Of a stretch of 52,504 nucleotides of DNA, positions 20,319-29,929 are shown piece by piece. The notes below the pieces were generated by a model that ran no database searches, was not told the DNA's origin, and saw nothing but the letters and a program-made list of their open reading frames with translations. Location of the stretch: assembly GCF_902826655.1 (NCBI RefSeq), contig NZ_CADEFR010000024.1:1-52504 (forward strand). Reading direction: 5' to 3'. Positions within the stretch are counted from its first letter, which is position 1. Each line of letters begins with the position of its first letter. This DNA is from an uncultured Methylibium sp. GTDB lineage: Bacteria > Pseudomonadota > Gammaproteobacteria > Burkholderiales > Burkholderiaceae_C. Both the position numbers and the translations under genes were made by a program.

Positions 20319-21446
20319 ATGCCCGGCTTGCTCCCCGACGTCGACCCGCAAGGCCTCCTCGAGTACTCGGTCGTCTACACCGACCGCGCGCTCAACCACA
20401 TGTCCCAGAAGTTCCAGGGCGTGATGCGCGACATCTCGGCCACGCTGAAGGAGGTCTATCGCGCGAAGTCGGCGGTCGTCGTGCCCGGCAGCGGCAGCTT
20501 CGGCATGGAGGCCGTCGCGCGCCAGTTCGCGACCGGCCGGAAGGTGCTGGTGATCCGCAACGGCTGGTTCAGCTACCGCTGGACGCAGATCTTCGACATG
20601 GGCTCGATCCCGTCGGAAGCGATCGTGCTGAAGGCGCGCCGCGTCGAGGACGGCAAGCAGGCCGCCTGGGCGCCGGCACCGATCGCCGAGGTCGTCGCCA
20701 CCATCCAGGCCGAGCGGCCCGCCGTCGTGTTCGCGCCCCACGTCGAGACCTCGGCCGGGATGATCCTGCCCGACGACTATCTCAGGCAGGTGGCCGATGC
20801 GGTGCACGCCGTCGGCGGTCTCTTCGTGCTGGACTGCATCGCCTCGGGCACGATCTGGGTCGACATGGCGGCCACCGGCGTCGACGTGCTGGTCAGCGCC
20901 CCGCAGAAGGGCTGGAGCGGCCCGCCGTGCTGCGCGCTGGTCGCGCTGAGCCCGCTCGCGCGCGAACGCATCGACGGCACCACCAGCACCAGCTTCGCCT
21001 GCGACCTGCGCAAGTGGCTGCAGATCATGGAGACCTACGAGGGCGGTGCCCACGCCTACCACGCGACGATGCCGACCGATGCGCTGACGCGCGTGCGCGA
21101 CGTGATGAACGAGTCGCGCGCCATCGGCTTCGCGTTGCTGCACGCGCGCCAGCAGGAACTCGGCGATCGCGTGCGCGCGCTGTTCGCGCACAAGGGCATC
21201 AAGAGCGTCGCGGCGGCCGGCTTCCAGGCGCCGGGCGTGGTCGTCAGCTACACCGAGGACGCCGGCATCCAGACCGGCAAGAAGTTCCTCGGCCTGGGCC
21301 TGCAGGTCGCGGCCGGCGTGCCGCTGCAATGCGACGAGCCGGCCGACTTCCAGACCTTCCGCATCGGCCTGTTCGGCCTGGACAAGCTGCAGAACGTCGA
21401 GCGCACCGTGCGCTCGCTCGACGACGCGCTGAACCAGCTGCTCTGA
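20319..21446 (+). CDS. Class V PLP-dependent aminotransferase (alanine/serine-glyoxylate type)
   Basis: A 375-residue fold-type I pyridoxal-phosphate enzyme. Visible features: VVPGSGSFGMEAVARQF (phosphate-binding loop), HVETSAGMILPDDY, the cofactor Asp in FVLDCIASG (Asp172) and the Schiff-base Lys197 in VSAPQKGWSGPP. The overall match is to alanine-glyoxylate / serine-pyruvate aminotransferases, but substrate choice cannot be settled from motifs. The start at MPGLLPDVDPQGLLEYSVVY has only a weak ribosome site (CGGAA). Its end is seven bases from the convergent waaA stop. Confidence 0.85.
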   Translation: MPGLLPDVDPQGLLEYSVVYTDRALNHMSQKFQGVMRDISATLKEVYRAKSAVVVPGSGSFGMEAVARQFATGRKVLVIRNGWFSYRWTQIFDMGSIPSEAIVLKARRVEDGKQAAWAPAPIAEVVATIQAERPAVVFAPHVETSAGMILPDDYLRQVADAVHAVGGLFVLDCIASGTIWVDMAATGVDVLVSAPQKGWSGPPCCALVALSPLARERIDGTTSTSFACDLRKWLQIMETYEGGAHAYHATMPTDALTRVRDVMNESRAIGFALLHARQQELGDRVRALFAHKGIKSVAAAGFQAPGVVVSYTEDAGIQTGKKFLGLGLQVAAGVPLQCDEPADFQTFRIGLFGLDKLQNVERTVRSLDDALNQLL

Positions 21447-21453
21447 CCGGGCG

Positions 21454-22731
21454 CTAGCGGCCGGCGAGCTGCGACAGGATCGCCGCCGCCATGCGCCGCG
21501 CCGCGCCACGGTGCGCGGCCGCAAAGTCGAGGGCCTGCGTGGCCATGCGCCCCCGGACCGCCTCGTCGGCCAGCAGCGCGACGGCGCGCCGGACCGCCGA
21601 CGCCAGGTCGCCGACCCGCTCGGCCGCACCGGCGGCGATCGAACGCTCCGCGGCCTCGGCGAAGTTGAAGGTGTGCGGCCCCATCAGCACCGGGCAGCCG
21701 CAGGCCGCCGCCTCGATCAGGTTCTGCCCGCCCAGCGGCGCGAAGCTGCCGCCCAGCAGCGCGACGCGCGCGGCCGCGTAGTAGGCCGGCAGCTCGCCCA
21801 TCGTGTCGCCGAGCCAGACATCGGCGGCTCGCGCCGCGTCATCGGGGCCGGCCGCCGGCCACGCGCTGCGGCGCGACAGCGACAGCCCGGCACGCTCCAC
21901 CAGCGCCGCCACCTCGTCGAAGCGTTGCGGATGGCGCGCCACGAGCAGCAGCCGGGCCGCCGAGGCCACAGAGGGCCACGCCGCCAGCAGTTCGGCCTCC
22001 TCGCCCTCGCGCGTGCTGGCGGCCAGCACCAGCGGCCGCGCACCGACCTGCGCCCACGCGCGGCCTTGCGCCAGCCGATCCGCATCGGGCGTCACGTCGA
22101 ACTTCAGGTTGCCCGCGACCTCGACCTGCGGAGCGCCCGCCGCGCGCAGCCGCTCGGCATCGGCTTCGGTCTGCGCCAGCACGCGCGCCAGCGCGGCCAT
22201 CGCCGGGCGCAGCAGCGCCTCGAAGCGCAGGCCGCGCCGCAGGCTCCTGTCGCTGAGCCGGGCGTTGACCAGCAGCACCGGCACGCCGGCGCGCGTCGCC
22301 CGGCGGACCAGGTTCGGCCAGACCTCGGTCTCCATCAGCACGCCCACCGCCGGCTGCCAGTGATCGAGGAAGCGCCGCACGGCCGCCGGCGCGTCGTAGG
22401 GCAGCCAGCACTGCGCGTCACCCGGCTGCAGCAGCGCCGCACCGGCCTCGCGTCCGGTCGCGGTGCCATGCGTCAGCAGCAGGCGCAGGCCCGGTCGGGC
22501 GGCACGCAGCGCATCGATCAGGGCCGCCGCGGCACGCGTCTCGCCCAGCGAGACCGCGTGGATCCACACCGCCCCCGGTCGCGCCGGCGGATAGCCCCGG
22601 CCGAAGCGCTCGGCCATCGCATGGCGGTAGAGCGGCTCGACGGCACCGCGCCGCCACAGCCTCACCCGGTAGAGCGGCGCAACGACCCACAGCAGCGCGT
22701 CATAGGCCCAGCGCGCCAGCGCCGCCTTCAC
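21454..22731 (-). CDS. waaA: 3-deoxy-D-manno-octulosonic acid (Kdo) transferase
   Basis: A 425-residue membrane-anchored GT30 glycosyltransferase that adds Kdo to lipid A precursor. The N-terminus has one hydrophobic segment (YDALLWVVAPLYRVRLW), and the conserved IHAVSLGETRAA contains the catalytic Glu. Further motifs: ETEVWPNL, VNARLSDRS, GNLKFD, ASTREGEE, VARHPQRFDEV, GDTMGELPAYYAAA and GGQNLIEAAACGCPVLMGPHTFNF. The start is a GTG overlapping the waaC stop (GTGA), which implies translational coupling. The open frame continues far upstream, but that part is merely waaC and the mutase read in another frame. Confidence 0.94.
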   Translation of the reverse strand: MKAALARWAYDALLWVVAPLYRVRLWRRGAVEPLYRHAMAERFGRGYPPARPGAVWIHAVSLGETRAAAALIDALRAARPGLRLLLTHGTATGREAGAALLQPGDAQCWLPYDAPAAVRRFLDHWQPAVGVLMETEVWPNLVRRATRAGVPVLLVNARLSDRSLRRGLRFEALLRPAMAALARVLAQTEADAERLRAAGAPQVEVAGNLKFDVTPDADRLAQGRAWAQVGARPLVLAASTREGEEAELLAAWPSVASAARLLLVARHPQRFDEVAALVERAGLSLSRRSAWPAAGPDDAARAADVWLGDTMGELPAYYAAARVALLGGSFAPLGGQNLIEAAACGCPVLMGPHTFNFAEAAERSIAAGAAERVGDLASAVRRAVALLADEAVRGRMATQALDFAAAHRGAARRMAAAILSQLAGR

Positions 22732-23705
22732 GCGACGCGCTCCCAGGCCTGGATCGTCTGCGCCACCGTCGGCAAGTCCGCCTCGCTGGCCTGCAGCACC
22801 GCGGTCTTCGGCTGCCAGTAGGCCGCCGCGCGCCAGGCCTTGTCCTCGATGAAGAGCTGCACCGTCGGCCGGCCCAGCGTCGCCGACATGTGCGACAGCC
22901 CGGTGTCCAGGCCGATGCTGCCGTGGCAGCGCGCCATCACGGCGGCCAGCCGGTCGAGCGGCAGGCGCGGCAGCACGGCCGCCCCGGCGCCGACCTGCGC
23001 GGCGATCGCCTCGGCGCTGGCGCGCTCGTCGGCCGTGCCCCAGGGCAGCCAGACGCGCGCACCGCGCTGCACGAGCGAGCGGCCCAGTTCGGCCCAGTAG
23101 CCGGGCGGCAGCAGCTTCTGCGCCTTCGCCGAGCCGTGCACCAGCAGCACCGCGCGCGGATCGCTCCAGGGCGCGTCCTGCGGATCGAGCGCCGGCACCT
23201 GCCAGGGCACGACCGGCGGGCCCTCGGCGCGATGGCCCAGCGCGCGCGCCGCGAGGTCGCGCGAACGGTCGACCACGTGGATGCGCACCGGCATGTGCAG
23301 CGCCTCGTCGTAGGCCCAGCGCGCCGGCGCCTCGTAGGCCGAGCCGTCGGTGCGGTTGGCCAGGCCATAGCGGCGGCCGCGCGGCGCCAGCGGCGCGGCC
23401 CGGGCGATCAGCGCACTCTTGATCAGGCCCTGCAGGTCCAGCACCGCGTCGTAGCGCAAGCCGCGCAGGTGGCGCCAGAAGGCCGCGACCTCGTCGCGCG
23501 CCGCCCCCGGCGCCTTGCGCCAGCGCCGCAGCGCGATCGGCAGCACGTGCTCGACGCCGGCGAAGCAGCGCAGCAGCGGCACGAAGGCCTCCTCGGCCAC
23601 CCAGTCGATGCGCGCGCCCGGGTGCGCGCGGTGGATGTCGGCCAGCACCGGCGCCGCATGCACGACATCGCCGAGCGAGGACAGCCGGACGATCAGCACC
23701 CGCAT
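22728..23705 (-). CDS. waaC: Lipopolysaccharide heptosyltransferase I
   Basis: A 325-residue GT9 enzyme that adds the first heptose to Kdo in the LPS inner core. Motifs: MRVLIVRLSSLGDVVHAAPVLADI (N-terminal acceptor site), AVLDLQGLIKSA, LLVHGSAKAQKLLP and the ADP-heptose site GSIGLDTGLSHMSATLGRPTVQLF. Length is right for WaaC. It lies between the phosphohexomutase gene (18-base gap) and waaA (4-base overlap) in a probable operon. Confidence 0.94.
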   Translation of the reverse strand: MRVLIVRLSSLGDVVHAAPVLADIHRAHPGARIDWVAEEAFVPLLRCFAGVEHVLPIALRRWRKAPGAARDEVAAFWRHLRGLRYDAVLDLQGLIKSALIARAAPLAPRGRRYGLANRTDGSAYEAPARWAYDEALHMPVRIHVVDRSRDLAARALGHRAEGPPVVPWQVPALDPQDAPWSDPRAVLLVHGSAKAQKLLPPGYWAELGRSLVQRGARVWLPWGTADERASAEAIAAQVGAGAAVLPRLPLDRLAAVMARCHGSIGLDTGLSHMSATLGRPTVQLFIEDKAWRAAAYWQPKTAVLQASEADLPTVAQTIQAWERVA

Positions 23706-23723
23706 GGCGGCTGCGCGGCGCGG

Positions 23724-25115
23724 TCAGTGCGCTGCCGCGGCCACCTGCGCGTCGGGCTTCACGGCACGCAGCGCGGCCATGAACTGCGTCTGGATGCGCT
23801 CCAGCGCCGCCGCCGTCTGGCCCTCGAAGCGCAGCACGAGCACCGGCGTCGTGTTCGACGCGCGGATCAGGCCGAAGCCGTCGGCATACTCGGCGCGCAG
23901 GCCGTCGATCTTGATGATCTCGCTCGCGCCGTCGAAGCGCGCCTGCTCGCGCAGCTTCGCGACGACCTCGTGGTGCTCGCCCTCGGCGCAGGGCACGTTG
24001 AGCTCGGGCGTGCTGTGGCTGGTCGGCAGCGCGTCCAGCACGGCGCTCGGGTTCTTGTGCCGCGACAGGATCTCCAGCAGCCGCGCCGCGGTGTAGGTCG
24101 CGTCGTCGAAGCCGTACCAGCGCTCGCCGAAGAAGATGTGCCCGCTCATCTCGCCGGCCAGCGGCGCGCCGCTCTCCTTGAGCTTGGCCTTGATCAGCGA
24201 ATGGCCGGTGCGCCACATCACCGGCTCGCCGCCGGCCTCGCGGATCGCGGTGACGAGCCGCTGGCTGCACTTGACGTCGAAGATGATCGGCGCGCCCGGA
24301 TGGCGCTTCAGGATGTCGCGCGCGAACAGCATCAGCTGCCGGTCCGGGAAGATGTTGTGGCCGTCCGCCGTGACGACGCCGAGGCGGTCGCCGTCTCCGT
24401 CGAAGGCCAGGCCCAGTTCGGCGCCGCTCGCCTTGACGCTGCGGATCAGGTCCTCCAGGTTCTCGGGCTTGCTCGGGTCGGGATGGTGGTTGGGGAAGTC
24501 GCCGTCGACCTCGGAGTACAGCTCGATCACCTCGCAGCCCAGCGCGCGCAGGATGCCGGGCGCCGAGGCGCCGGGGATGCCGTTGCCCGAGTCGACGACG
24601 ATCTTCATCGGCCGCGCCAGCTTGCAGTCGCCCACGATGCGGTGCGCGTACTCGGGCACGATGTTCATCATCGCCGAGCGGCCGACCGACTGCTGGTAGT
24701 CCTCGGCCTCGATGCGGCGCCGCAGGCCCTGGATGTCCTCGCCGTGGATCGCGCGGCCCGCCAGCACCATCTTGAAGCCGTTGTAGTCCTTGGGGTTGTG
24801 GCTGCCGGTCACCTGGATGCCGCTGCGGCAGCCGTGCGCGCCGCGCGTCGCGGCCACGTAGTACAGCATCGGCGTCGTCACCGCGCCGAGATCGACGACG
24901 TCGAGCCCCGTCGAGCGCAGCCCGCGCACCAGGGCCGCGACGAGCGCGGGCCCGGACAGGCGTCCATCGCGACCGACGGCGACCGCCTTCTCGCCGAGCT
25001 GGCGCGCCTCGGTCCCGAAGGCCCGGCCCAGGTGCTCGGCGAAGCGCTCGTCGATCGTCTTGCCGACGATGCCGCGGATGTCGTAGGCCTTGAAGATGGA
25101 ATGGGCAAGCTGCAT
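23724..25115 (-). CDS. Phosphomannomutase / phosphoglucomutase
   Basis: A 463-residue alpha-D-phosphohexomutase that interconverts hexose 1- and 6-phosphates, feeding sugar nucleotide and LPS synthesis. The active-site phosphoserine is Ser105 in GIQVTGSHNPKDYNGFK, the magnesium loop is AFDGDGDRLGVV, the sugar-binding loop is GEMSGHIFFGERWYGFDDATY, and RASNTTPVLVLRFEG forms the phosphate site. The layout matches dual-specificity PMM/PGM (AlgC-like). A GAGGACACCGA ribosome site precedes the ATG. On the minus strand TACAAT (25163-25158) makes a plausible -10 box with a leader of about 35 bases. First gene of the unit with waaC and waaA. Confidence 0.93.
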   Translation of the reverse strand: MQLAHSIFKAYDIRGIVGKTIDERFAEHLGRAFGTEARQLGEKAVAVGRDGRLSGPALVAALVRGLRSTGLDVVDLGAVTTPMLYYVAATRGAHGCRSGIQVTGSHNPKDYNGFKMVLAGRAIHGEDIQGLRRRIEAEDYQQSVGRSAMMNIVPEYAHRIVGDCKLARPMKIVVDSGNGIPGASAPGILRALGCEVIELYSEVDGDFPNHHPDPSKPENLEDLIRSVKASGAELGLAFDGDGDRLGVVTADGHNIFPDRQLMLFARDILKRHPGAPIIFDVKCSQRLVTAIREAGGEPVMWRTGHSLIKAKLKESGAPLAGEMSGHIFFGERWYGFDDATYTAARLLEILSRHKNPSAVLDALPTSHSTPELNVPCAEGEHHEVVAKLREQARFDGASEIIKIDGLRAEYADGFGLIRASNTTPVLVLRFEGQTAAALERIQTQFMAALRAVKPDAQVAAAAH

Positions 25116-25261
25116 TCGGTGTCCTCGGGAGCCCTGCCGGCATGGCAGAGCCGCCAGATTGTAGGGACGCCCCCGGCGGGGCCGACGGGGGTCGCCCGCC
25201 GGGCCGGCGGGCGTGCCGAAGCACAGGTCCGAAAACGGCGAGTCGGCCGGCCCGGCGCGCC

Positions 25262-25267
25262 TAAGAT
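25262..25267 (+). promoter_or_regulatory. -10 element TAAGAT six bases before the ada/alkA ATG
   Basis: TAAGAT, then GCCGGC, then the ATG at 25274; no Shine-Dalgarno sequence. Third case in the window of this spacing, consistent with a leaderless message. Confidence 0.5.
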
Positions 25268-25273
25268 GCCGGC

Positions 25274-26770
25274 ATGCTCTCCCCCGATTCCACCGCGGCG
25301 ACCGCCTCGTCGCCCATCGACGAGGACGCCGCCTACCAGGCCTGGTGCACGCACGACGCGCGTTTCGACGGGCGCCTGTTCGTCGGCGTGACCTCGACCG
25401 GCATCTATTGCCGGCCGGTGTGCCGTGTGCGCATGCCGCGGCGCGCGAACATGCGCTTCTTCGGCAATGCCGCGAGCGCCGAGCGCGACGGCTTCCGCCC
25501 CTGCCTGCGCTGCCGGCCCGAGCTGGCGCCGGGCCTGGCGCTGGTCGACTCCTCGCAGGTGCTGGCCCAGCACGCGGCGCACCTGATCCAGGAGGCCGTG
25601 CACGCCGGCCGCAGCGTCGGCATGCCCGAGATCGCCGGGCGCCTGGGCGTCACCGACCGCCACCTGCGCCGCATCTTCCTGGCCGTGCACGGCGTGACGC
25701 CGATCGATCATCTGACGACCCAGCGCCTGCTGCTCGCCAAGCAGTTGCTGACCGACACCGCGCAGCCGGTCACCCAGGTCGCGCACGCCAGCGGCTACGA
25801 CAGCCTGCGGCGCTTCAATGCCGCCTTCCAGCAGCGCTACCGGCTGAGCCCGAGCGCGCTGCGCCGCGCCGGCCGCGCCGGCCCGGCCGGTGGCCCGCCC
25901 GACCTGGTCCGGCTGCGCCTGGGCTGGCGGCCGCCCTACGACATCGACGGCGTGCTGCGCTACTTCGCGCAGCGCCAGGTCGGCGGGCTCGAGGTGGTCG
26001 ATGCGACCGGGCTGCGCCGCACGCTGGCGCTGTCGCATGGCGGCCGGCTGCACCGCGGCTGGTTCGCGGTGCGCTTCGACGCGCAGCGCCACGAGTTGGA
26101 AGCCGCCATTTCACCGGGGCTCGCGCCCGCGCTCGGCGGCGTGCTGCAGAGCCTGCGCCAGGCCTTCGACCTCGACGCCGATCCCGAGCGCATCGACCCG
26201 GTGCTGGCCCGGCTGCCCGTGGCGCCGCGACCCGGCATCCGCCTGCCCAGCGGCTTCGGCGGCTTCGAGATCGCGGTGCGCGTGATCCTCGGCCAGCAGG
26301 TCACCGTGAAGGCCGCGCGCACCCTCGCACAGCGCCTGGTCGATCGCTTCGGCGAGCCGGTCGCCACGCCCTTCGCCGACCTGTCGCGGCTGTTTCCCAC
26401 CGCCGAGGCGCTGGCCGCTGCGCGGGCCGAGTCCATCGGCACGCTGGGCATCGTGCGCCAGCGCGTCGGCGCCCTGCAGGCGCTGGCGCGCGCGGTGGCG
26501 GACGGCACGCTGGACCTGCACCGCGGCGCGCCGCTGGAGCCCACGCTCGACGCCTTGCGTGCGCTGCCCGGCGTCGGCGAGTGGACGGCCCAGGTCGTCG
26601 CGATGCGCGCGCTGGCCTGGCCCGACGCCTGGCCGGCCACCGACATCGGCCTGTACAACGCGCTCGGATCACGCGACCCGAAGCACCTCACCGCACTCGC
26701 CGAGGCCTGGCGGCCCTGGCGCGCCTATGCCGTGATGCGGCTGTGGCAGGAACTGGAGAAACAGACATGA
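25274..26770 (+). CDS. Ada-type regulator fused to AlkA 3-methyladenine DNA glycosylase
   Basis: A 498-residue three-part protein. Residues about 15-85 are an Ada zinc domain with Cys46, Cys50, Cys77 and Cys80, the same 4/27/3 spacing as in E. coli Ada. Cys46 corresponds to the cysteine that takes methyl groups from phosphotriesters. Residues about 95-200 are an AraC-type DNA-binding domain (EIAGRLGVTDRHLRRIF, VAHASGYDSLRRFNAAF). The rest is an AlkA-like domain with a helix-hairpin-helix, LPGVGEWTAQVVAMRAL, and the catalytic Asp in WPATDIGL. It should sense methylation damage, activate its own operon and excise 3-methyladenine. Its stop overlaps the next start (ATGA). Confidence 0.92.
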   Translation: MLSPDSTAATASSPIDEDAAYQAWCTHDARFDGRLFVGVTSTGIYCRPVCRVRMPRRANMRFFGNAASAERDGFRPCLRCRPELAPGLALVDSSQVLAQHAAHLIQEAVHAGRSVGMPEIAGRLGVTDRHLRRIFLAVHGVTPIDHLTTQRLLLAKQLLTDTAQPVTQVAHASGYDSLRRFNAAFQQRYRLSPSALRRAGRAGPAGGPPDLVRLRLGWRPPYDIDGVLRYFAQRQVGGLEVVDATGLRRTLALSHGGRLHRGWFAVRFDAQRHELEAAISPGLAPALGGVLQSLRQAFDLDADPERIDPVLARLPVAPRPGIRLPSGFGGFEIAVRVILGQQVTVKAARTLAQRLVDRFGEPVATPFADLSRLFPTAEALAAARAESIGTLGIVRQRVGALQALARAVADGTLDLHRGAPLEPTLDALRALPGVGEWTAQVVAMRALAWPDAWPATDIGLYNALGSRDPKHLTALAEAWRPWRAYAVMRLWQELEKQT

Positions 26771-27264
26771 GCACCACCCCCTTGCGTGCGCAGGCACGCG
26801 CCGACACTCCGCTGGGCCCGATCACCGTGGCGGCGACCGAGCACGGCCTCGCCGGCCTGTGGTTCGACGACCAGAAGCACCACCCCGGCGAGATCGACGC
26901 GCCCGACGACCCGTCGCAGCGCTGGATCGCGCAGGCGCTGGCGGAACTCGCGGCCTACTGGCGCAACGGTGAAGGCCGCTTCACGACGCCGGTCGACCTG
27001 GACGGCAGCGCCTTCCAGCGCAGCGTCTGGGACGCGCTGCGCGGCATCGAGGCCGGGCGCACGACGAGCTACGGCGCGCTGGCCGGCTCGCTGGGCCGGG
27101 CCTCGGCGGTGCGCGCCGTCGCCGCCGCCGTGGGCCGCAACCCGCTGTCGGTCATCGTGCCCTGCCACCGCGTGCTGGGCGCCGACGGCTCGCTGACCGG
27201 CTATGCCGGCGGCCTGGAGCGCAAGGCCGCGCTGCTGCAGCTGGAAGGCGCGCTGCTCCGATGA
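26767..27264 (+). CDS. ogt: Methylated-DNA--protein-cysteine methyltransferase
   Basis: A 165-residue suicide repair enzyme that removes methyl groups from O6 of guanine. The active-site Cys133 lies in VIVPCHRVLGADG. The helix-turn-helix region SYGALAGSLGRASAVRAVAAAVGRNP and the TGYAGGLERKAALLQLEG tail are typical. Its start overlaps the ada/alkA stop and its stop overlaps the next start (both ATGA), so translation of the three genes is coupled. Together with the upstream gene it gives a compact adaptive response to alkylation. Confidence 0.95.
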   Translation: MSTTPLRAQARADTPLGPITVAATEHGLAGLWFDDQKHHPGEIDAPDDPSQRWIAQALAELAAYWRNGEGRFTTPVDLDGSAFQRSVWDALRGIEAGRTTSYGALAGSLGRASAVRAVAAAVGRNPLSVIVPCHRVLGADGSLTGYAGGLERKAALLQLEGALLR

Positions 27265-28151
27265 AGTCCCGCGACCTCGCCGAACTGCTCGCGCTGGCCG
27301 CGCTGTGGGGCGCGTCCTTCCTCTTCATGCGGCTGGGCGCGGGCGAGTTCGGCCCGGTCGCGCTGGCCGGGCTGCGCGTGGTCGGCGCCACGCTCTTCCT
27401 GCTGCCGCTGCTGGTCGCGCGCGGCCAGTGGGCGGCGTTGCGGGCCAACGGGCGGGCGATCTTCGCCGTCGGCATCGCCAACTCGGCCCTGCCCTTCCTG
27501 GCCTACAGCTACGCGGCGCTCAGCATCACGGCCGGCCTGTCGTCGATCTTCAATGCCGGCACACCGCTGTGGGGTGCGCTGATCGCCTGGCTGTGGCTGA
27601 GGGACCGGCCGACGTCCTGGCGGGCGCTCGGCCTGGCGATCGGCTTCGGCGGCGTGCTGTGGCTGGCCTGGGACAAGGCCAGCTTCAAGCCGGGCGCCGA
27701 CGGCCTGTCCTCGGGCTGGGCGGTCGTCGCCTGCCTCGCGGCGACGCTGCTGTACGGCTGGTCGGCCAACTTCACCAAGCGCCACCTGGCCGGCGTGCCG
27801 CCGCTGGCGGTCGCCACCGGCAGCCAGCTGTCGGCCGCCGTCGTGCTGCTGCTGCCGATGCTCTGGTGGTGGCCGGCGCAGACGCCGTCGACGACCGCCT
27901 GGGTCGCGGTCGCGCTGCTGGCCGTGGCCTGCACCGGCGTGGCCTACGTGCTGTACTTCCGCCTCATCGCGCATGTCGGGCCGGCCAAGGCGATCTCGGT
28001 GACCTTCCTGATCCCCGTGTTCGCCGTGGTGTGGGGCTGGATGTTCCTGGGCGAAGGCCTGACGCTGGCGATGCTGCTGGGCTGCGCCGTGATCCTGCTC
28101 GGCACGGCGCTGGCGACCGGCCTGCTGAAGCCGCGGCAAGCCGCGAACTGA
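27261..28151 (+). CDS. EamA/DMT-superfamily transporter
   Basis: A 296-residue inner-membrane protein with two EamA repeats and about ten hydrophobic helices. The first repeat starts [21 protein letters not shown] and the second ends [33 protein letters not shown], both typical. Drug/metabolite transporters of this kind export small molecules or amino acids; the substrate is unknown. The ATGA overlap with ogt places it in the alkylation-repair operon, which could be chance or could point to export of a toxic agent. Confidence 0.88.
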   Translation: MKSRDLAELLALAALWGASFLFMRLGAGEFGPVALAGLRVVGATLFLLPLLVARGQWAALRANGRAIFAVGIANSALPFLAYSYAALSITAGLSSIFNAGTPLWGALIAWLWLRDRPTSWRALGLAIGFGGVLWLAWDKASFKPGADGLSSGWAVVACLAATLLYGWSANFTKRHLAGVPPLAVATGSQLSAAVVLLLPMLWWWPAQTPSTTAWVAVALLAVACTGVAYVLYFRLIAHVGPAKAISVTFLIPVFAVVWGWMFLGEGLTLAMLLGCAVILLGTALATGLLKPRQAAN

Positions 28152-28338
28152 GGCCGGATCGCGGCCCAAGTCGGCGCTTCGCCGGGCCGGCCGGCGGCCG
28201 ACACTGTCGCCGTCGACGTCTTGCCGGGGGGCCGGTCCGATGCCGCCGGGGCGATCAGCGCTCCGACGATCCGACGACAACGCGTCTGCAAAGCCTGCAG
28301 TACCTGTCCTGTCGCCGCACCTTGCATCGGAGCCTTTC

Positions 28339-29883
28339 ATGCGCCTCAACGAGCCCGTCACCCAGCGCGAGTTCGAGTTTCCCGACCACGCCACGCTGAT
28401 GTCGACCACCGACACGCAGAGCCACGTCACCTACGCCAACGCCGCGTTCATCGAGGTCAGCGGCTTCAGCCGCGACGAGGTGATGGGCCAGCCGCACAAC
28501 CTGGTGCGCCATCCCGACATGCCGAAGGAAGCCTTCGCCGACATGTGGACCACGCTCAAGGGCGGCGAGCCCTGGACGGCGCTGGTCAAGAACCGCCGCA
28601 AGAACGGCGACCACTACTGGGTGCGCGCCAACGCGACGCCCGTGATCCGCAACGGCCGGCACGCCGGCTACATGTCGGTGCGCACCAAGGCCAGCCGCGA
28701 CGAGATCGCCGGCGCCGAGGCGCTGTACCGCGAGTTCCGCGAGGGCAAGGCCGGCAGCCGCCGCTTCCACAAGGGCCTGGTCGTGCGCACCGGCCCGGGC
28801 GCCTGGCGCTCGATGTTCCAGACCCTGCCGGTTCGCTGGCGCATCCGCTCGACGCTGCTGACGCTGGCCCCGGCCATCGTCGCCGGCGCCTGGGGCCTGG
28901 GCCTGGCGGGCGGCGCGCTCGGTGGCCTGGCCGGCGTGACCGCGGCCGCGTGCGTCCTCGCGTCGTGGTGGCTGGAGTCGCAGATCTCGCGCCCGCTGGA
29001 GCAGGTGCTCGAGCAGGCGCTGCGCGTGGCTTCGGGCGAGAGCCAGAAAGCCCTGCACATGAATCGCGTCGACGAGATCGGCATGACGCTGCGCACCATC
29101 AGCCAGCTCGGCCTGATGTTCCGCTGGCTGATCGACGACGTCAGCGGCCAGGTGCTCAACGTCCAGACCGCGATCAACGAGATCGCGCAAGGCAACAACG
29201 ACCTGAGCTCGCGCACCGAGCAGGCGGCGTCGAGCGTGCAGCAGACCGCCTCGTCGATGACGCAGATGACCGCGACGGTGAAGAGCAACGCCGACACCGC
29301 GACCCAGGCCAACCAGCTGTCGGGCTCGGCCAGTGACGCCGCGGCGCGCGGCGGCCGGGCGGTCTCCGAGGTCGTGACGACGATGAACGACATCACACAC
29401 AGCTCGAAGAAGATCGCCGACATCATCAGCGTGATCGACGGCATCGCCTTTCAGACCAACATCCTGGCGCTCAACGCCGCGGTGGAAGCGGCGCGCGCCG
29501 GCGAGCAGGGCCGCGGCTTCGCGGTCGTGGCCGGCGAGGTGCGCAACCTGGCCCAGCGCAGCGCGCAGGCGGCCAAGGAGATCAAGGACCTGATCGGCGC
29601 CAGCGTCGACAAGGTCGAGGCCGGCGCCAAGCTGGTCGACGACGCCGGCCGCACGATGGACGACATCGTCAGCCAGGTGAAGCGCGTCACCGACCTGATC
29701 GCCGAGATCAGCTCGGCGACGCACGAGCAGACCGGCGACATCACCCAGGTGAGCCAGGCGGTCGGTTCGCTGGACCAGATCACGCAGCAGAACGCCGCGC
29801 TGGTCGAGCAGAGCGCCGCGGCGTCGGAGAGCCTGAAGCAGCAGGCCACCCGCCTGGTCGAGGCGGTCAGCGTGTTCCGCTGA
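28339..29883 (+). CDS. Aer-like methyl-accepting chemotaxis protein
   Basis: A 514-residue receptor. An N-terminal PAS domain (about 20-125) has the Aer-type [17 protein letters not shown] and [14 protein letters not shown] segments, consistent with FAD-based redox or oxygen sensing. Two close hydrophobic stretches (about 170-215) anchor it in the membrane, followed by a signalling coiled coil with the hairpin tip [36 protein letters not shown], which binds CheA and CheW. There is no C-terminal pentapeptide for CheR/CheB. The start at 28339 ([13 protein letters not shown], the usual Aer N-terminus) follows CGGAG; an in-frame extension to 28240 is not convincing. Confidence 0.92.
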   Translation: MRLNEPVTQREFEFPDHATLMSTTDTQSHVTYANAAFIEVSGFSRDEVMGQPHNLVRHPDMPKEAFADMWTTLKGGEPWTALVKNRRKNGDHYWVRANATPVIRNGRHAGYMSVRTKASRDEIAGAEALYREFREGKAGSRRFHKGLVVRTGPGAWRSMFQTLPVRWRIRSTLLTLAPAIVAGAWGLGLAGGALGGLAGVTAAACVLASWWLESQISRPLEQVLEQALRVASGESQKALHMNRVDEIGMTLRTISQLGLMFRWLIDDVSGQVLNVQTAINEIAQGNNDLSSRTEQAASSVQQTASSMTQMTATVKSNADTATQANQLSGSASDAAARGGRAVSEVVTTMNDITHSSKKIADIISVIDGIAFQTNILALNAAVEAARAGEQGRGFAVVAGEVRNLAQRSAQAAKEIKDLIGASVDKVEAGAKLVDDAGRTMDDIVSQVKRVTDLIAEISSATHEQTGDITQVSQAVGSLDQITQQNAALVEQSAAASESLKQQATRLVEAVSVFR

Positions 29884-29905
29884 GCCTCGCGCTGCAGCAC
29901 GCAAG

Positions 29906-29929
29906 AGGCGGCCCGCGAGGCCGCCTTTT
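29906..29929 (+). terminator. Rho-independent terminator after the chemotaxis receptor
   Basis: AGGCGGCC, loop CGCGA, GGCCGCCT and then TTT (to 29929). The minus-strand AraC gene ends at the same spot, so the hairpin separates convergent units. Confidence 0.8.

Noticed and set aside
22732-25224. A long N-terminal extension of waaA making a 1256-residue protein
   Set aside because: The added part is waaC and the mutase read in a different frame. A GTG start overlapping the waaC stop gives the standard WaaA length.
22890-25391. An 833-codon plus-strand frame opposite waaC and the phosphohexomutase
   Set aside because: Antisense shadow with no domains; it also runs into the ada/alkA gene in another frame.
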